A stretch of 53,790 nt of DNA from an uncultured Prevotellaceae bacterium. Its GTDB lineage: Bacteria > Bacteroidota > Bacteroidia > Bacteroidales > Bacteroidaceae. The notes beneath the pieces are model-generated. The model saw nothing but the letters and a program-made list of their open reading frames with translations, searched no databases and was not told the DNA's origin. Each line of letters begins with the position of its first letter. Position 1 is the first letter of the stretch. Below are positions 1 to 7,263 of the stretch, piece after piece. The stretch lies in NCBI GenBank assembly GCA_902775475.1, contig CACYME010000038.1, positions 1 to 53,790 on the forward strand. Reading direction: 5' to 3'. The translations under genes and the position numbers were made by a program.

Positions 1-1
1 C

Positions 2-460
2 GACCAGAGCCACGTGTGCACCGACAACCAGCACTACCTGAACCTCGACGAGAAGGCCTTCGACCTGGCCGACGCCGACATGCAGCCCATCTTCCACCGC
101 CTGCTGATGGCGGCGTCGAACATAGAGATGCGACAGAACATGAACGTGGAGGACGAGTACTACTCCATCATCAAGGAACAGGAGGGCAAGGTCTACGGAC
201 TGGAGCGTGACCTTGCCGAGAAGATAGGGGAGATAGCCGAGAAGAACAATCAGCTCGCCGAGAAGAACAATCAGCTCGCCGAGAAGAACAATCAGCTTGC
301 CGAGAAGGACGGACAGCTTGCTGAGAAGAACAATCAGCTCGCCGAGAAGGACGGACAGCTGGCGATGTTGGTGAAGATGCTACTTCAAAGCGGACAGACA
401 GTAAATGCCATAGCAGAGAACCTGCATATAGACATAGAGTCTATCAAAGCACTGTTATAA
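2..460 (+). CDS. Rpn/PD-(D/E)XK nuclease-type transposase family protein, C-terminal part
   Basis: The frame is open to the left edge (D-Q-S-H precede the first possible GTG at 14), so the gene is cut by the window and its catalytic part lies outside. What remains is a helical region (FHRLLMAASNIEMRQNMNVE) that resembles the C-terminal end of the Rpn/PD-(D/E)XK 'transposase' proteins common in Bacteroidota. It is followed by a coiled coil of six 7-residue units (AEKNNQL or AEKDGQL) and a short helix-turn-helix-like tail (VNAIAENLHIDIESIKALL). Family members act as recombination-promoting nucleases or are relics of mobile elements. The family call rests on the tail only and is moderate; coiled coil and partial status are seen directly. 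Confidence 0.6.
   Translation, partial: DQSHVCTDNQHYLNLDEKAFDLADADMQPIFHRLLMAASNIEMRQNMNVEDEYYSIIKEQEGKVYGLERDLAEKIGEIAEKNNQLAEKNNQLAEKNNQLAEKDGQLAEKNNQLAEKDGQLAMLVKMLLQSGQTVNAIAENLHIDIESIKALL
236..361 (+). repeat. Six tandem 21-bp units inside the Rpn-type gene
   Basis: Six consecutive 21-bp units start at 236, 257, 278, 299, 320 and 341. Each begins GCCGAGAAG (GCTGAGAAG in unit 5). Units 1, 2, 3 and 5 encode AEKNNQL; units 4 and 6 encode AEKDGQL. The period is exactly seven codons, so copy-number change would lengthen the coiled coil without a frameshift. Confidence 0.95.
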
Positions 461-532
461 ATCACTCGGTAGCATTCTCTCCCTTGTATACCGCAGCATG
501 AACACTTTCTGTGATAAGACGAGTCATTAGAC

Positions 533-1777
533 CTAATCGATTGGCTCGTAGCCCCGTGTTATGGTGGAGCGTGAGGCGGAGGTGTTGTCCCGGGCCTGCT
601 TGGGCGTCAGGCTCTTGGCGGCTTTCTTGTCGTAGGCTACTTTGCCGTTCTTCCAGCTCTTCAGGATTTGCCATTCCATGGGCACCATCATGTCGCCCTT
701 GCTTTCGATGATGACGATATGATGTTCGGAGTCTGTCGTGCTGCCGGGTATCGGGCTACGGTGAACATAGATGTAGAAAGAAGAAGGCACTCTCTTGGAG
801 TCAAAGGTATGGAACATGTCTTCCAATGCCCTTGAATGGTATTCGGAAGTGGGATTGAAGGAGAAATCCATGTCGGGATGCTCGTTCAGGAAAGCCCACG
901 TGGCCTGCTTGATCTGGCTCAGCACCGTGTCGGCCTGTGCGCTGGAGCCCAGCGTGTAGACGGTTCCCCACGTCTCGCTCTTCAGCTGGCGGGGCGAAAT
1001 CGTGTTCGAGCGAATGACAAACTCCTCGTTGTCCCAATCCTTCTTCTCAATGGTATAGGTGCTGTCGTGATAGACGTAGAACTGGCGGGTGGTGATGCCT
1101 TTTTGTTTCAGGATGGGCAGAAGCAGCCGCTTGTATGCTTCCTTGTCGAACGGTGCGCGCTCTTTCGGCATCTTGCTCACGCTGTCAGGGGTGTACTCAT
1201 ATCTGAACGTGGCGTATCCCTTGTGTCGCCACGGACTCACGTCACTTCCTGGTACAGGGTTGTAGTTGAAGGTGATGATTTCGGGGGCGTTATAATAAAA
1301 CACATCCCTGTTTCGCCGATAGGTCTGCATGGTGTCGCCGTTAGCGTATTCTCCCAAGGCGATGGTATAGCGCACGCTGTCCACCCCGCCCCGGTGGTAC
1401 TCCCAGCTGTAGCTCTCCTTGGCCTCGTCGGTGAGCTGCTGGCAGGTGCGGCGCATGGCGTCATACGCCCGTTTCAGCCGCAGAGTCTCCATCTGGCGCA
1501 CGCTGTCCAGCTTCAGTGCCTGTAAGTCCCGTTTAGGGTCACCTGTCGGAGGTGTAGGCTGGTAGTCTTTCATCAAGCCGCCGCCTATCATGATAGTCTT
1601 ATGGAGCCTACCGTCGTAATAGTAGGAAAGGCGAACGCTTCTTCCCAACGCCTCCATTTCGCTCACGAGACTGTCAATCTTCGGATGACCTTGCAGGCGC
1701 TGCTGTATTGTTCCCTGAGCGTGCCCTGCGCAGAGGGAGATGATGATGGCAATGAATGCCATAGCTGTTCTTTTCAT
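533..1777 (-). CDS. Secreted protein of unknown function, third gene of an ECF sigma operon
   Basis: This 414-residue protein starts with a signal peptide (MKRTAMAFIAIIISLCAGHAQG). I do not recognise a domain. The mature part is polar with many Tyr, Arg and Lys residues and no obvious repeats or membrane segments. It lies 27 bp after a one-pass membrane protein, which itself overlaps an ECF sigma factor gene, so the three are probably co-transcribed. Secreted partners of this kind are common at the end of Bacteroidota sigma/anti-sigma operons, but a role as sensor or target is inference from position only. Confidence 0.7.
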   Translation of the reverse strand: MKRTAMAFIAIIISLCAGHAQGTIQQRLQGHPKIDSLVSEMEALGRSVRLSYYYDGRLHKTIMIGGGLMKDYQPTPPTGDPKRDLQALKLDSVRQMETLRLKRAYDAMRRTCQQLTDEAKESYSWEYHRGGVDSVRYTIALGEYANGDTMQTYRRNRDVFYYNAPEIITFNYNPVPGSDVSPWRHKGYATFRYEYTPDSVSKMPKERAPFDKEAYKRLLLPILKQKGITTRQFYVYHDSTYTIEKKDWDNEEFVIRSNTISPRQLKSETWGTVYTLGSSAQADTVLSQIKQATWAFLNEHPDMDFSFNPTSEYHSRALEDMFHTFDSKRVPSSFYIYVHRSPIPGSTTDSEHHIVIIESKGDMMVPMEWQILKSWKNGKVAYDKKAAKSLTPKQARDNTSASRSTITRGYEPID

Positions 1778-1804
1778 ATCGTTTCAGTATTTTGGGGTTA
1801 TTCA

Positions 1805-2440
1805 TTAGTAGGTGTCGTCGCTCAGCGCTGTTTCCACTTGTTGGGTCATGCGGTTGCCCCGCTCTCTTATTTCCCTTGTCATTTGCAGGTAGTCGTCTTG
1901 CAGACTACCGCTCGTTTGCAACATCATCTCCATGGCCAACCGCTGCTCTTCCTCAACGATTGTCCATTCTGCGAGGTAATTCTCGTCGACGACAGGCTCC
2001 TCGATGGTTTCAGCCTGCGTTTCTCGTTTTGCCATATAATGCTTGGGCGGACGTGACATTTGCAGTATCTCCTTCACCTTGTTAGCAGAGTCGGCCTTCT
2101 CCATGCCTTCTTCTTTCTGCAAAGGATGCCCCTCCACTTTCTGGGTCTCCGTCGGTGGGGTTGCCATCATGGTGTCTGCTTGCGCCACCTGCCTGGGAGC
2201 ATCGCCCTCATGGTCACTGAGATGGACGCCTATGGAGAACAGCAAAGCGATGGCGGCAGCGATGCCGATGGCGGGGTAGAGCCACAGGCGGCGGTGCTTG
2301 GATTGCTGGTTCTGCTGCTCGATGCGCTCCATCAGGCGGTCGGTAAAGTCGTCGGTGAGCGTCATTCTTTCGGCAGCCTCGGCGCGGTGCTGCATCACCT
2401 GGCGCAGGGCCGTATCGTGGGGAGAGTTATTCTTCGTCAT
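1805..2440 (-). CDS. One-pass membrane protein, putative anti-sigma factor
   Basis: The ATG at 2440 is taken as start; a TTG nine bases earlier is possible. About 40 N-terminal cytoplasmic residues carry helices (DFTDRLMERIEQQNQQ) and are followed by one transmembrane segment (LWLYPAIGIAAAIALLFSIG). A charged periplasmic part of about 140 residues follows. This topology, and a 14-bp overlap with the preceding ECF sigma gene, fits an anti-sigma factor that holds the sigma factor at the inner membrane. No ZAS-type zinc motif is seen, so the role rests on topology and gene order. Confidence 0.65.
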   Translation of the reverse strand: MTKNNSPHDTALRQVMQHRAEAAERMTLTDDFTDRLMERIEQQNQQSKHRRLWLYPAIGIAAAIALLFSIGVHLSDHEGDAPRQVAQADTMMATPPTETQKVEGHPLQKEEGMEKADSANKVKEILQMSRPPKHYMAKRETQAETIEEPVVDENYLAEWTIVEEEQRLAMEMMLQTSGSLQDDYLQMTREIRERGNRMTQQVETALSDDTY

Positions 2441-3023
2441 GGGTCTCAAGGGTTTTGATGGTTAATGCCAGTCGTTTGCGAATCCACTGAAGGCGCGAGC
2501 GCAGGTAGCCCTCGCTGCGGTCGGTGATGAGGGCGATGTCGCCGATGGGGCGGTCATCATAATAGTAGAGGCTAAGCATCAGCTGGTCGTCGGGCAGCAA
2601 CAGGGCCACGGCGCGGTCGAGCAGGGCGAGCCGCTCCTGGCGGGAGTCGCTCAGCAGAGCATCGGCCTCAGCATCGGGGATGGCGTCAAGGCTCGCCTGG
2701 TCGGTGTCGGCGAACGACAGCCTGTGCTCCCTGCGGATGCGGTTCATGGCCGTGTGGTAGGCGATGGCCATGAGCCAGGTGTGGAAGCTGGCCCGAAGGG
2801 CATCGTAGCGGTCGAGGCTGCGGAAGGCGGCCAGCAGCGTGTCCTGCACCACCTCCTCGGCATCCTCCGGCGAAGGGACCACACGGCCCACCACCCGCAG
2901 CACTGGCTCGGCATAGCGGACTACCAGCTGGCGGAACAGCTCCGTCTGGCCGTCGAGGATGCGGCGGATGAGCAGTGCCTCGTCCTGCGGGGCTTGCGGC
3001 GTATGGGCTGTGTTCGCTTTCAT
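2427..3023 (-). CDS. ECF RNA polymerase sigma factor
   Basis: This 198-residue protein has the sigma-70 region 2 / region 4 layout. Region 2 is at about residues 25-95 (GRVVPSPEDAEEVVQDTLLAAF, FHTWLMAIAYHTAMNRIR). Region 4 is at about 140-190 (LLPDDQLMLSLYYYDDRPIGDIALITDRSEGYLRSRLQWIRKRL). It directs RNA polymerase to a small regulon. It is the first gene of a minus-strand operon with a putative anti-sigma membrane protein (14-bp overlap) and a secreted protein. The gene is divergent from the sigma-barrel gene at 3196 across a 172-bp AT-rich intergenic region. Confidence 0.9.
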   Translation of the reverse strand: MKANTAHTPQAPQDEALLIRRILDGQTELFRQLVVRYAEPVLRVVGRVVPSPEDAEEVVQDTLLAAFRSLDRYDALRASFHTWLMAIAYHTAMNRIRREHRLSFADTDQASLDAIPDAEADALLSDSRQERLALLDRAVALLLPDDQLMLSLYYYDDRPIGDIALITDRSEGYLRSRLQWIRKRLALTIKTLETHDEE

Positions 3024-3122
3024 TCAGTGCTTGCTTTCTACTTATATATTACCTTCTTTTCGGGGAAATATATAATCGCCGCCGCAAGAATTAGCAATTA
3101 TTAAGAAACGACAGGCTGTTTT

Positions 3123-3153
3123 TTTCAAACTTTCAAAATTTTTCGTATTTTTG
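3123..3153 (+). promoter_or_regulatory. Candidate promoter of the sigma-barrel gene
   Basis: A TATTTTTG element at 3146-3153 matches the Bacteroidota -7 box. It is preceded by TTTC at 3123-3126 with a 19-base spacer, which is a one-mismatch -33 box. It lies in the AT-rich divergent region, 42 bases before the first possible start codon. Confidence 0.45.
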
Positions 3154-3195
3154 TGCAGTCTTTTCGCTATCTGAAGTACTATAAGAAGAGACGAC

Positions 3196-4866
3196 ATGCT
3201 CACGATGGAAGTGGAACGGCTGATAGAACGGTGCAGGCAGGGCGACGCAGAGGCGCTCGGCGAGCTGTACAGCACATACGCCCGGCGGATGAGGGGCGTG
3301 TGCCGGCGCTACGTAGGCGACGAGCAGACGGTGGACGACGTGCTGCACGATGCCTTCGTCGTCATCTTCACCTCGTTCGACCGCCTGCGCGATGCCCGGA
3401 AGGCGGAGTCGTGGATGATGGCCATCGCGCGCAACGTGGCGTCGAAATACCGTGAGCAGCGTGAGCGCCTGGCGCTGGTGCCGATAGAAGAGGCCGCCAC
3501 GACGGCAGAGCCAGCGGAAGCGCCATCGGTGAGAGGCGTGCCCTTAGAGGAGCTGCTGCGGATGGTCGACGGTCTGCCGGAGGGCTACGGCAAGGTGTTC
3601 CGCCTCTCGGTCTTCGAAGGCATGACGCACAAGGAGATAGCCGCAGCACTGGGCATCGAGCCCCACTCCTCGTCGTCGCAGCTGGCCAGGGCTAAGCGGA
3701 TGCTGCGGAAGCTGATAGCGGGATATGGCGTCGTCGCCATGCTGCTCATAGTTCCCGTCTTGCTGCTGACGCTATGGCGCGAGAAGAGGAGTGCAAGACC
3801 CATCCCGGAAAGGCCAAGCCCCGAAAGCCCCTCAAACCCCGCCCCCCAGCCCCTCCCCCAAGGGAGAGGAGCAGTTGCGTCTGCTTCGGCTAAAAGCGCA
3901 GAAAGCCCCACCAGCCCCAGTAAGCCCATTAGCCCCCAGGCACCCTCAAGACCCGTCCCCCTGCCCCTCCCCCAAGGCAGGGAAGCCGTCACTTTTGCTA
4001 CATCCATTACCTTTGACAGCATATCTATATACTCCCCACCCTTTGGGGAGAAGCCCGGTCCGGGTCTTGAGGAGCCGAGAGATGATTCTGCCTGGACTAC
4101 AACACTGGCCTGCTCGGGCGTACCCTCAGCGGGCACGAGCGTGGTGGACAACTTCATGACCATGCCCAGCCTGACAGGCTTGGCCACGCGCTCTGTGCGC
4201 ATCTACAACTGGGCCGACTACACGAACTACGCCATCGAGAACGCCGGCAAGATGGACTCCGTGGACGCTACCAACATGAACCGCGTGGCCCTGGCGAACG
4301 CGCAGAACCCGTGGGAGCCTATCAGCGAGACGAAGCACCACGAGCGCCCCAGGACCTGGCAGCTCTCGCTGAGCAAGCAGCTCAGCAACCGCTGGTCGCT
4401 GACCACGGGCCTGGGCTACACCTACATGAAGTCGACCTTCGAGGCGGGCAACGACAGGACGCTCATCCGCCGCACGCAGCGACTCCACTACGTCGACCTG
4501 CCGCTCAGCCTGACCTATCGCATCGCAGGCGACAAGCGCTGGGCGGTCTACGCCTCGGGCGGCATCGAGCTCGACATCCCCGTCAGCGGTCGCCTCACCA
4601 CTCAATATCTATATAATGGCACCTACCCATCCGAGAATGGCGACTCGCTCGTCGTCCCCACGTCGCACAACAGCATCAGCGCCCCCTGGCAGTGGTCGGT
4701 CAGCGCAGGGGTCGGCCTGCAATACCAGCTCCTGCCCCACGTCAACGTCTACTTCGAGCCACGCCTGCAATATTTCATCCCCACGGGCGACAACGCCCCC
4801 GAGACCTACCGCACGGAGCATCCCTTCGACCTCACCCTGCCCCTGGGCATCCGGTTCACGTGGTAG
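3196..4866 (+). CDS. ECF sigma factor fused to an inner-membrane helix, Pro-rich linker and outer-membrane beta-barrel
   Basis: One continuous 556-residue frame carries four parts. Residues 4-85 are sigma region 2 (YSTYARRMRGVCRRYVGDEQ, ESWMMAIARNVASKYREQRE). Residues 115-165 are sigma region 4 with its helix-turn-helix (MTHKEIAAALGIEPHSSSSQ). Residues 167-186 form a hydrophobic helix (VVAMLLIVPVLLLTLW). Residues 187-300 are a Pro/Ser-rich linker made of GC-rich repeat DNA. The C-terminal 200 residues form a PorT/OmpA-like barrel with alternating aromatic strands and a terminal Trp (LPLGIRFTW). Bacteroides Dma proteins have an anti-sigma domain, inner-membrane helix, linker and barrel; here the sigma factor occupies the cytoplasmic position. 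Inference: it could be tethered across both membranes and released by cleavage. Start may be the ATG at 3205. Confidence 0.85.
   Translation: MLTMEVERLIERCRQGDAEALGELYSTYARRMRGVCRRYVGDEQTVDDVLHDAFVVIFTSFDRLRDARKAESWMMAIARNVASKYREQRERLALVPIEEAATTAEPAEAPSVRGVPLEELLRMVDGLPEGYGKVFRLSVFEGMTHKEIAAALGIEPHSSSSQLARAKRMLRKLIAGYGVVAMLLIVPVLLLTLWREKRSARPIPERPSPESPSNPAPQPLPQGRGAVASASAKSAESPTSPSKPISPQAPSRPVPLPLPQGREAVTFATSITFDSISIYSPPFGEKPGPGLEEPRDDSAWTTTLACSGVPSAGTSVVDNFMTMPSLTGLATRSVRIYNWADYTNYAIENAGKMDSVDATNMNRVALANAQNPWEPISETKHHERPRTWQLSLSKQLSNRWSLTTGLGYTYMKSTFEAGNDRTLIRRTQRLHYVDLPLSLTYRIAGDKRWAVYASGGIELDIPVSGRLTTQYLYNGTYPSENGDSLVVPTSHNSISAPWQWSVSAGVGLQYQLLPHVNVYFEPRLQYFIPTGDNAPETYRTEHPFDLTLPLGIRFTW
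3835..4073. repeat. GC-rich palindromic repeats forming the linker of the sigma-barrel gene
   Basis: Three short palindromic blocks lie in frame inside the gene: CCTCCCCCAAGGGAGAGG near 3853, CCCCTCCCCCAAGGCAGGG near 3964 and CTCCCCACCCTTTGGGGAG near 4032. CTCAAGACCCG (near 3946) and CGGGTCTTGAGGAG (near 4060) form an inverted pair. The words AGCCCATTAGCCCC and CGGGTCTTGA recur in the radical SAM gene insertion at 6790. The block therefore belongs to a repeat family found elsewhere in this window. Confidence 0.8.
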
Positions 4867-4996
4867 GCGGTGCAGTCTTTTGGCCGTTTCCGTACTATAA
4901 TAGGTAGAGACAACCTCATCTAAATGAGTTGATATGAACTATTGTTTTAGAAAAACAGATGGTATAAACTAAATTGATTTTTTACTTATTTTACAA

Positions 4997-5551
4997 ATGA
5001 TGAACAAGAACATGAGAACCTTTGCGTGGACGCTGGCGATAGCCATTGCCACGCTCGCCATGCCGCTGACGGCATGCAGCAGTGATGACAGCCCGGCCGA
5101 AGAGCCCCGGCAGCTGGCGGCCTCGGGCCTACGGGCCTATGCCGTCATGCCCACCGACACTCGCCTCGCCGCTGGCGCCCTGTTCACCGATGAGGACATC
5201 GAGTGGTTCGACGTGAACACCCGCGAGCTGCGCTTCCGCGACTCCATGCCGCCGCTGCGCGAACGGCTCCGGGTGCTCGGCAGCATCGACTTCTACCTCG
5301 ACGACCAACACCTCTTCTCCACCGGCGCCACCTTCGTCAGCCTCCTCTGCAGCCAGTTCATCCCCGACCTGGTGCTCTGCTACGGAAGCATCGACAACGG
5401 GGTCATCGACGACAGCCGCTACTTCCTCAACGACTGCTATCCCCCGCAATTCACCGACATCGAGGAGGTGAAGGCCAACCGCGAGCGACGTGCCCAGCAG
5501 TGGGACACTTTCCTCCGCTATCTGGAGCGCAAGGGGAAACTGAGGATGTAG
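4997..5551 (+). CDS. Lipoprotein of unknown function
   Basis: This 184-residue protein has a lipoprotein signal peptide ending in the lipobox LTAC, followed by SSDD, a surface-export-like acidic stretch typical of Bacteroidota lipoproteins. The mature part has no domain I recognise. It is 130 bp downstream of the sigma-barrel gene on the same strand and could be its target or partner, but no promoter or shared motif proves this. Two ATG codons (4997 and 5000) are adjacent. Confidence 0.7.
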   Translation: MMNKNMRTFAWTLAIAIATLAMPLTACSSDDSPAEEPRQLAASGLRAYAVMPTDTRLAAGALFTDEDIEWFDVNTRELRFRDSMPPLRERLRVLGSIDFYLDDQHLFSTGATFVSLLCSQFIPDLVLCYGSIDNGVIDDSRYFLNDCYPPQFTDIEEVKANRERRAQQWDTFLRYLERKGKLRM

Positions 5552-5568
5552 GAAAATCGTTGACATGA

Positions 5569-5984
5569 TTTTTTTGAACAAAATTGACAAAAAGGCCATT
5601 TTTGGCCTCCATATTTTGAAAATTCTCCACGAAAAAACTTTTGGACGAAAAAAAGCCCGTTTTTTGAGGGTTTGCTAAATGATTGATTGTCAACGAGTTG
5701 ATTTGATTTAAGCAAAAAAGGGGCTTCGTTTAGAAAAAAAAGTCAACGCCTTTTGAAAATTTGGCGTTGACTTTTGAAAATTTGGCGTGCTTACAAAAAC
5801 GCAAAAAGTAGCAAAATAGGAGCGAAAAACGTGCACAAAAGTAGAGTGCGTGTGCAATTTTTCGCCTTTTGCGCCTTGATTTTTCATCGGGCAAAGCCTC
5901 CCCAAGGCTCGAAAACGGCCATTTTTCACTCAAAATTGTTTCGTCGTCGTGAACAAAATTTTCTGTGAAATATTTTGACATTTT
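5569..5984 (+). repeat. Dispersed AT-rich structured element, copy 1 (about 416 bp)
   Basis: This copy runs from TTTTTTGAACAAAATTGAC to AAATATTTTGACATTTT. It shares long near-identical stretches with 16951-17367 (inverted), 27498-27856 (direct) and, more distantly, 47940-48330 (inverted). Internal structure includes a stem GTCAACGCC / GGCGTTGAC around 5741-5772 and TGCACA / TGTGCA with a 13-base loop around 5831-5855. No likely gene is present; open frames in it differ between copies. With the GC-rich element at 5998 it fills the 635-bp gap between the lipoprotein and the radical SAM gene. Confidence 0.9.
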
Positions 5985-5997
5985 GAAAAGAAAAATG

Positions 5998-6115
5998 ACC
6001 CCACCTCTACCCCATTTCAGAGCAGAGCTCGACTATCCGCCTTTCCCCTCCTTCAAGAGGATGGGCTGTCCGCATGGCCCTCCCCTTCATGAGAGGGGAA
6101 TGCCTTTTTACCGAC
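5998..6115. repeat. GC-rich palindromic mini-element
   Basis: This C-rich stretch contains CCCCTTCATGAGAGGGG as a short stem-loop near 6083. It shares the word TCCGCATGGC-CTCCCCT with the element at 16838-16920. It directly follows copy 1 of the 420-bp element. Confidence 0.65.
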
Positions 6116-6129
6116 CATTCGGTGCAGTC

Positions 6130-6179
6130 AATCGTTACGGTTTTGGACTATAAAAGTAGTAAACAAAACCATAACGATT
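6130..6179. promoter_or_regulatory. Inverted repeat just before the radical SAM gene
   Basis: Two 16-bp arms, AATCGTTACGGTTTTG (6130-6145) and CAAAACCATAACGATT (6164-6179), are complementary except for one position and are separated by 18 bases. The right arm ends 7 bases before the ATG at 6187. It could be an operator, an RNA hairpin over the ribosome-binding region, or one of the intergenic inverted repeats seen elsewhere in the window. Confidence 0.75.
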
Positions 6180-6186
6180 TTTCTGT

Positions 6187-7263
6187 ATGTACTCTCTCAA
6201 CGATTATGCCTACAACGGGCTGATTTACCTGAACAACATGGCGAGGCCACGGCACAAGCGGCTCTCGCAACTGATGATCTATGCGACGACGGCCTGCCAG
6301 TCGCACTGCAAGCACTGCAACATCTGGCAGAAGCCGGTGGAGCACCTGTCGCTCGAGGACATCCAGCGGGTGATGCAGAGCCGGTGCGTCACCCGGCGCA
6401 CCACCGTGGGCCTGGAGGGCGGCGAGTTCGTCCTCCACCCCCAGTCTGCCGACATCATGGCCTGGTTCCGCGAGCACCATCCCAACTTCACGCTGCTGAC
6501 AAACGGCCTCGCGCCACGACGGGTCATCGAGGCCGTCCGCCGCCATCGGCCCCGCCACCTCTATCTCTCACTCGACGGCAACCACAACACCTATCAGCGG
6601 ATGCGAGGATGCGACGGATATGACAAAGTGATACAAGTAGTGGAGGCGCTGAAGGGCGAGGTGCCGCTGTCGCTGATGTTCTGCCTGTCGCCGTGGAACA
6701 GTCTTGAAGACATGGCCTTCGTCATCGACGTAGCCAAGCACTACGGCGTGGACGTCCGCATCGGCATCTATGGAACGATGGCATATATGGTAGGCCCATC
6801 AGGCCCATTAGCCCCACCCCTCAGCCCCACCACCCATAAGGGGGAGAGTCTGCCGGGTCTTGACCTCTTCCCCGAGAACTTCGACTTCGTGGCCCTCTAC
6901 GACCAGTGGCGTAATGGCCACCTGCGACTGCGCTGCCAGAGCATCATGAGCAGCCTCGTCATCCACAGCAACGGCGACGTGCCGCTCTGCCAGAACCTCG
7001 ACCTGGTGCTGGGCAACATCCACCGCCAGTCACTCGACGACATCTTCAACGGTGCCGCTGCCTGCCAGACGCAGTGCCGGTATTCCAAGGACTGCAACGC
7101 CTGCTGGATTAACTTCCACCGCAAGTACGACATCATCCTGGTGCGCAGCCTCGAGCGGCTGTTGCCCAAATGGCTCATTGAGAAATGCTACGGCCCCTAC
7201 CAGTGGACGGCCAACCCGAAACAGACTTATCGCCAATTCCTGAAATGCTTCAACAACTCATAG
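6187..7263 (+). CDS. Radical SAM protein with C-terminal SPASM-like cysteines
   Basis: This 358-residue protein has the 4Fe-4S/SAM motif C37-x3-C41-x2-C44 (TTACQSHCKHCN). A GGE-like segment follows (VGLEGGEF). A C-terminal cysteine cluster (PLCQN...CQTQCRYSKDCNACW) suggests an auxiliary iron-sulfur cluster as in SPASM/twitch enzymes. It probably makes a 5'-deoxyadenosyl radical; the substrate is unknown. Its last 19 bases overlap the start of an oxidoreductase gene, so both likely act in one pathway. About 25 residues after VGPSGPL (Pro-rich, near residue 205) come from a GC-rich repeat insertion and are probably not part of the ancestral fold. Confidence 0.85.
   Translation: MYSLNDYAYNGLIYLNNMARPRHKRLSQLMIYATTACQSHCKHCNIWQKPVEHLSLEDIQRVMQSRCVTRRTTVGLEGGEFVLHPQSADIMAWFREHHPNFTLLTNGLAPRRVIEAVRRHRPRHLYLSLDGNHNTYQRMRGCDGYDKVIQVVEALKGEVPLSLMFCLSPWNSLEDMAFVIDVAKHYGVDVRIGIYGTMAYMVGPSGPLAPPLSPTTHKGESLPGLDLFPENFDFVALYDQWRNGHLRLRCQSIMSSLVIHSNGDVPLCQNLDLVLGNIHRQSLDDIFNGAAACQTQCRYSKDCNACWINFHRKYDIILVRSLERLLPKWLIEKCYGPYQWTANPKQTYRQFLKCFNNS
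6790..6866. repeat. In-frame GC-rich repeat insertion in the radical SAM gene
   Basis: The DNA AGGCCCATCAGGCCCATTAG and GCCGGGTCTTGACCTC matches words in the repeat linker of the sigma-barrel gene (AGCCCATTAGCCCC, CGGGTCTTGAGG). It encodes a Pro/Ser-rich stretch (PLAPPLSPTTHKGESLPG) between two conserved-looking segments (GIYGTMAYMV and NFDFVALYDQW). Confidence 0.75.

Noticed and set aside
5708-5981. Short minus-strand open frames in copy 1 of the AT-rich element
   Set aside because: They match the repeat, not a conserved protein, and differ between copies.
5569-5984. Classical insertion sequence or MITE with terminal inverted repeats
   Set aside because: The two ends share only short words (TGAACAAAATT-like) and no target duplication is evident, so the element is reported as a repeat of unknown type.
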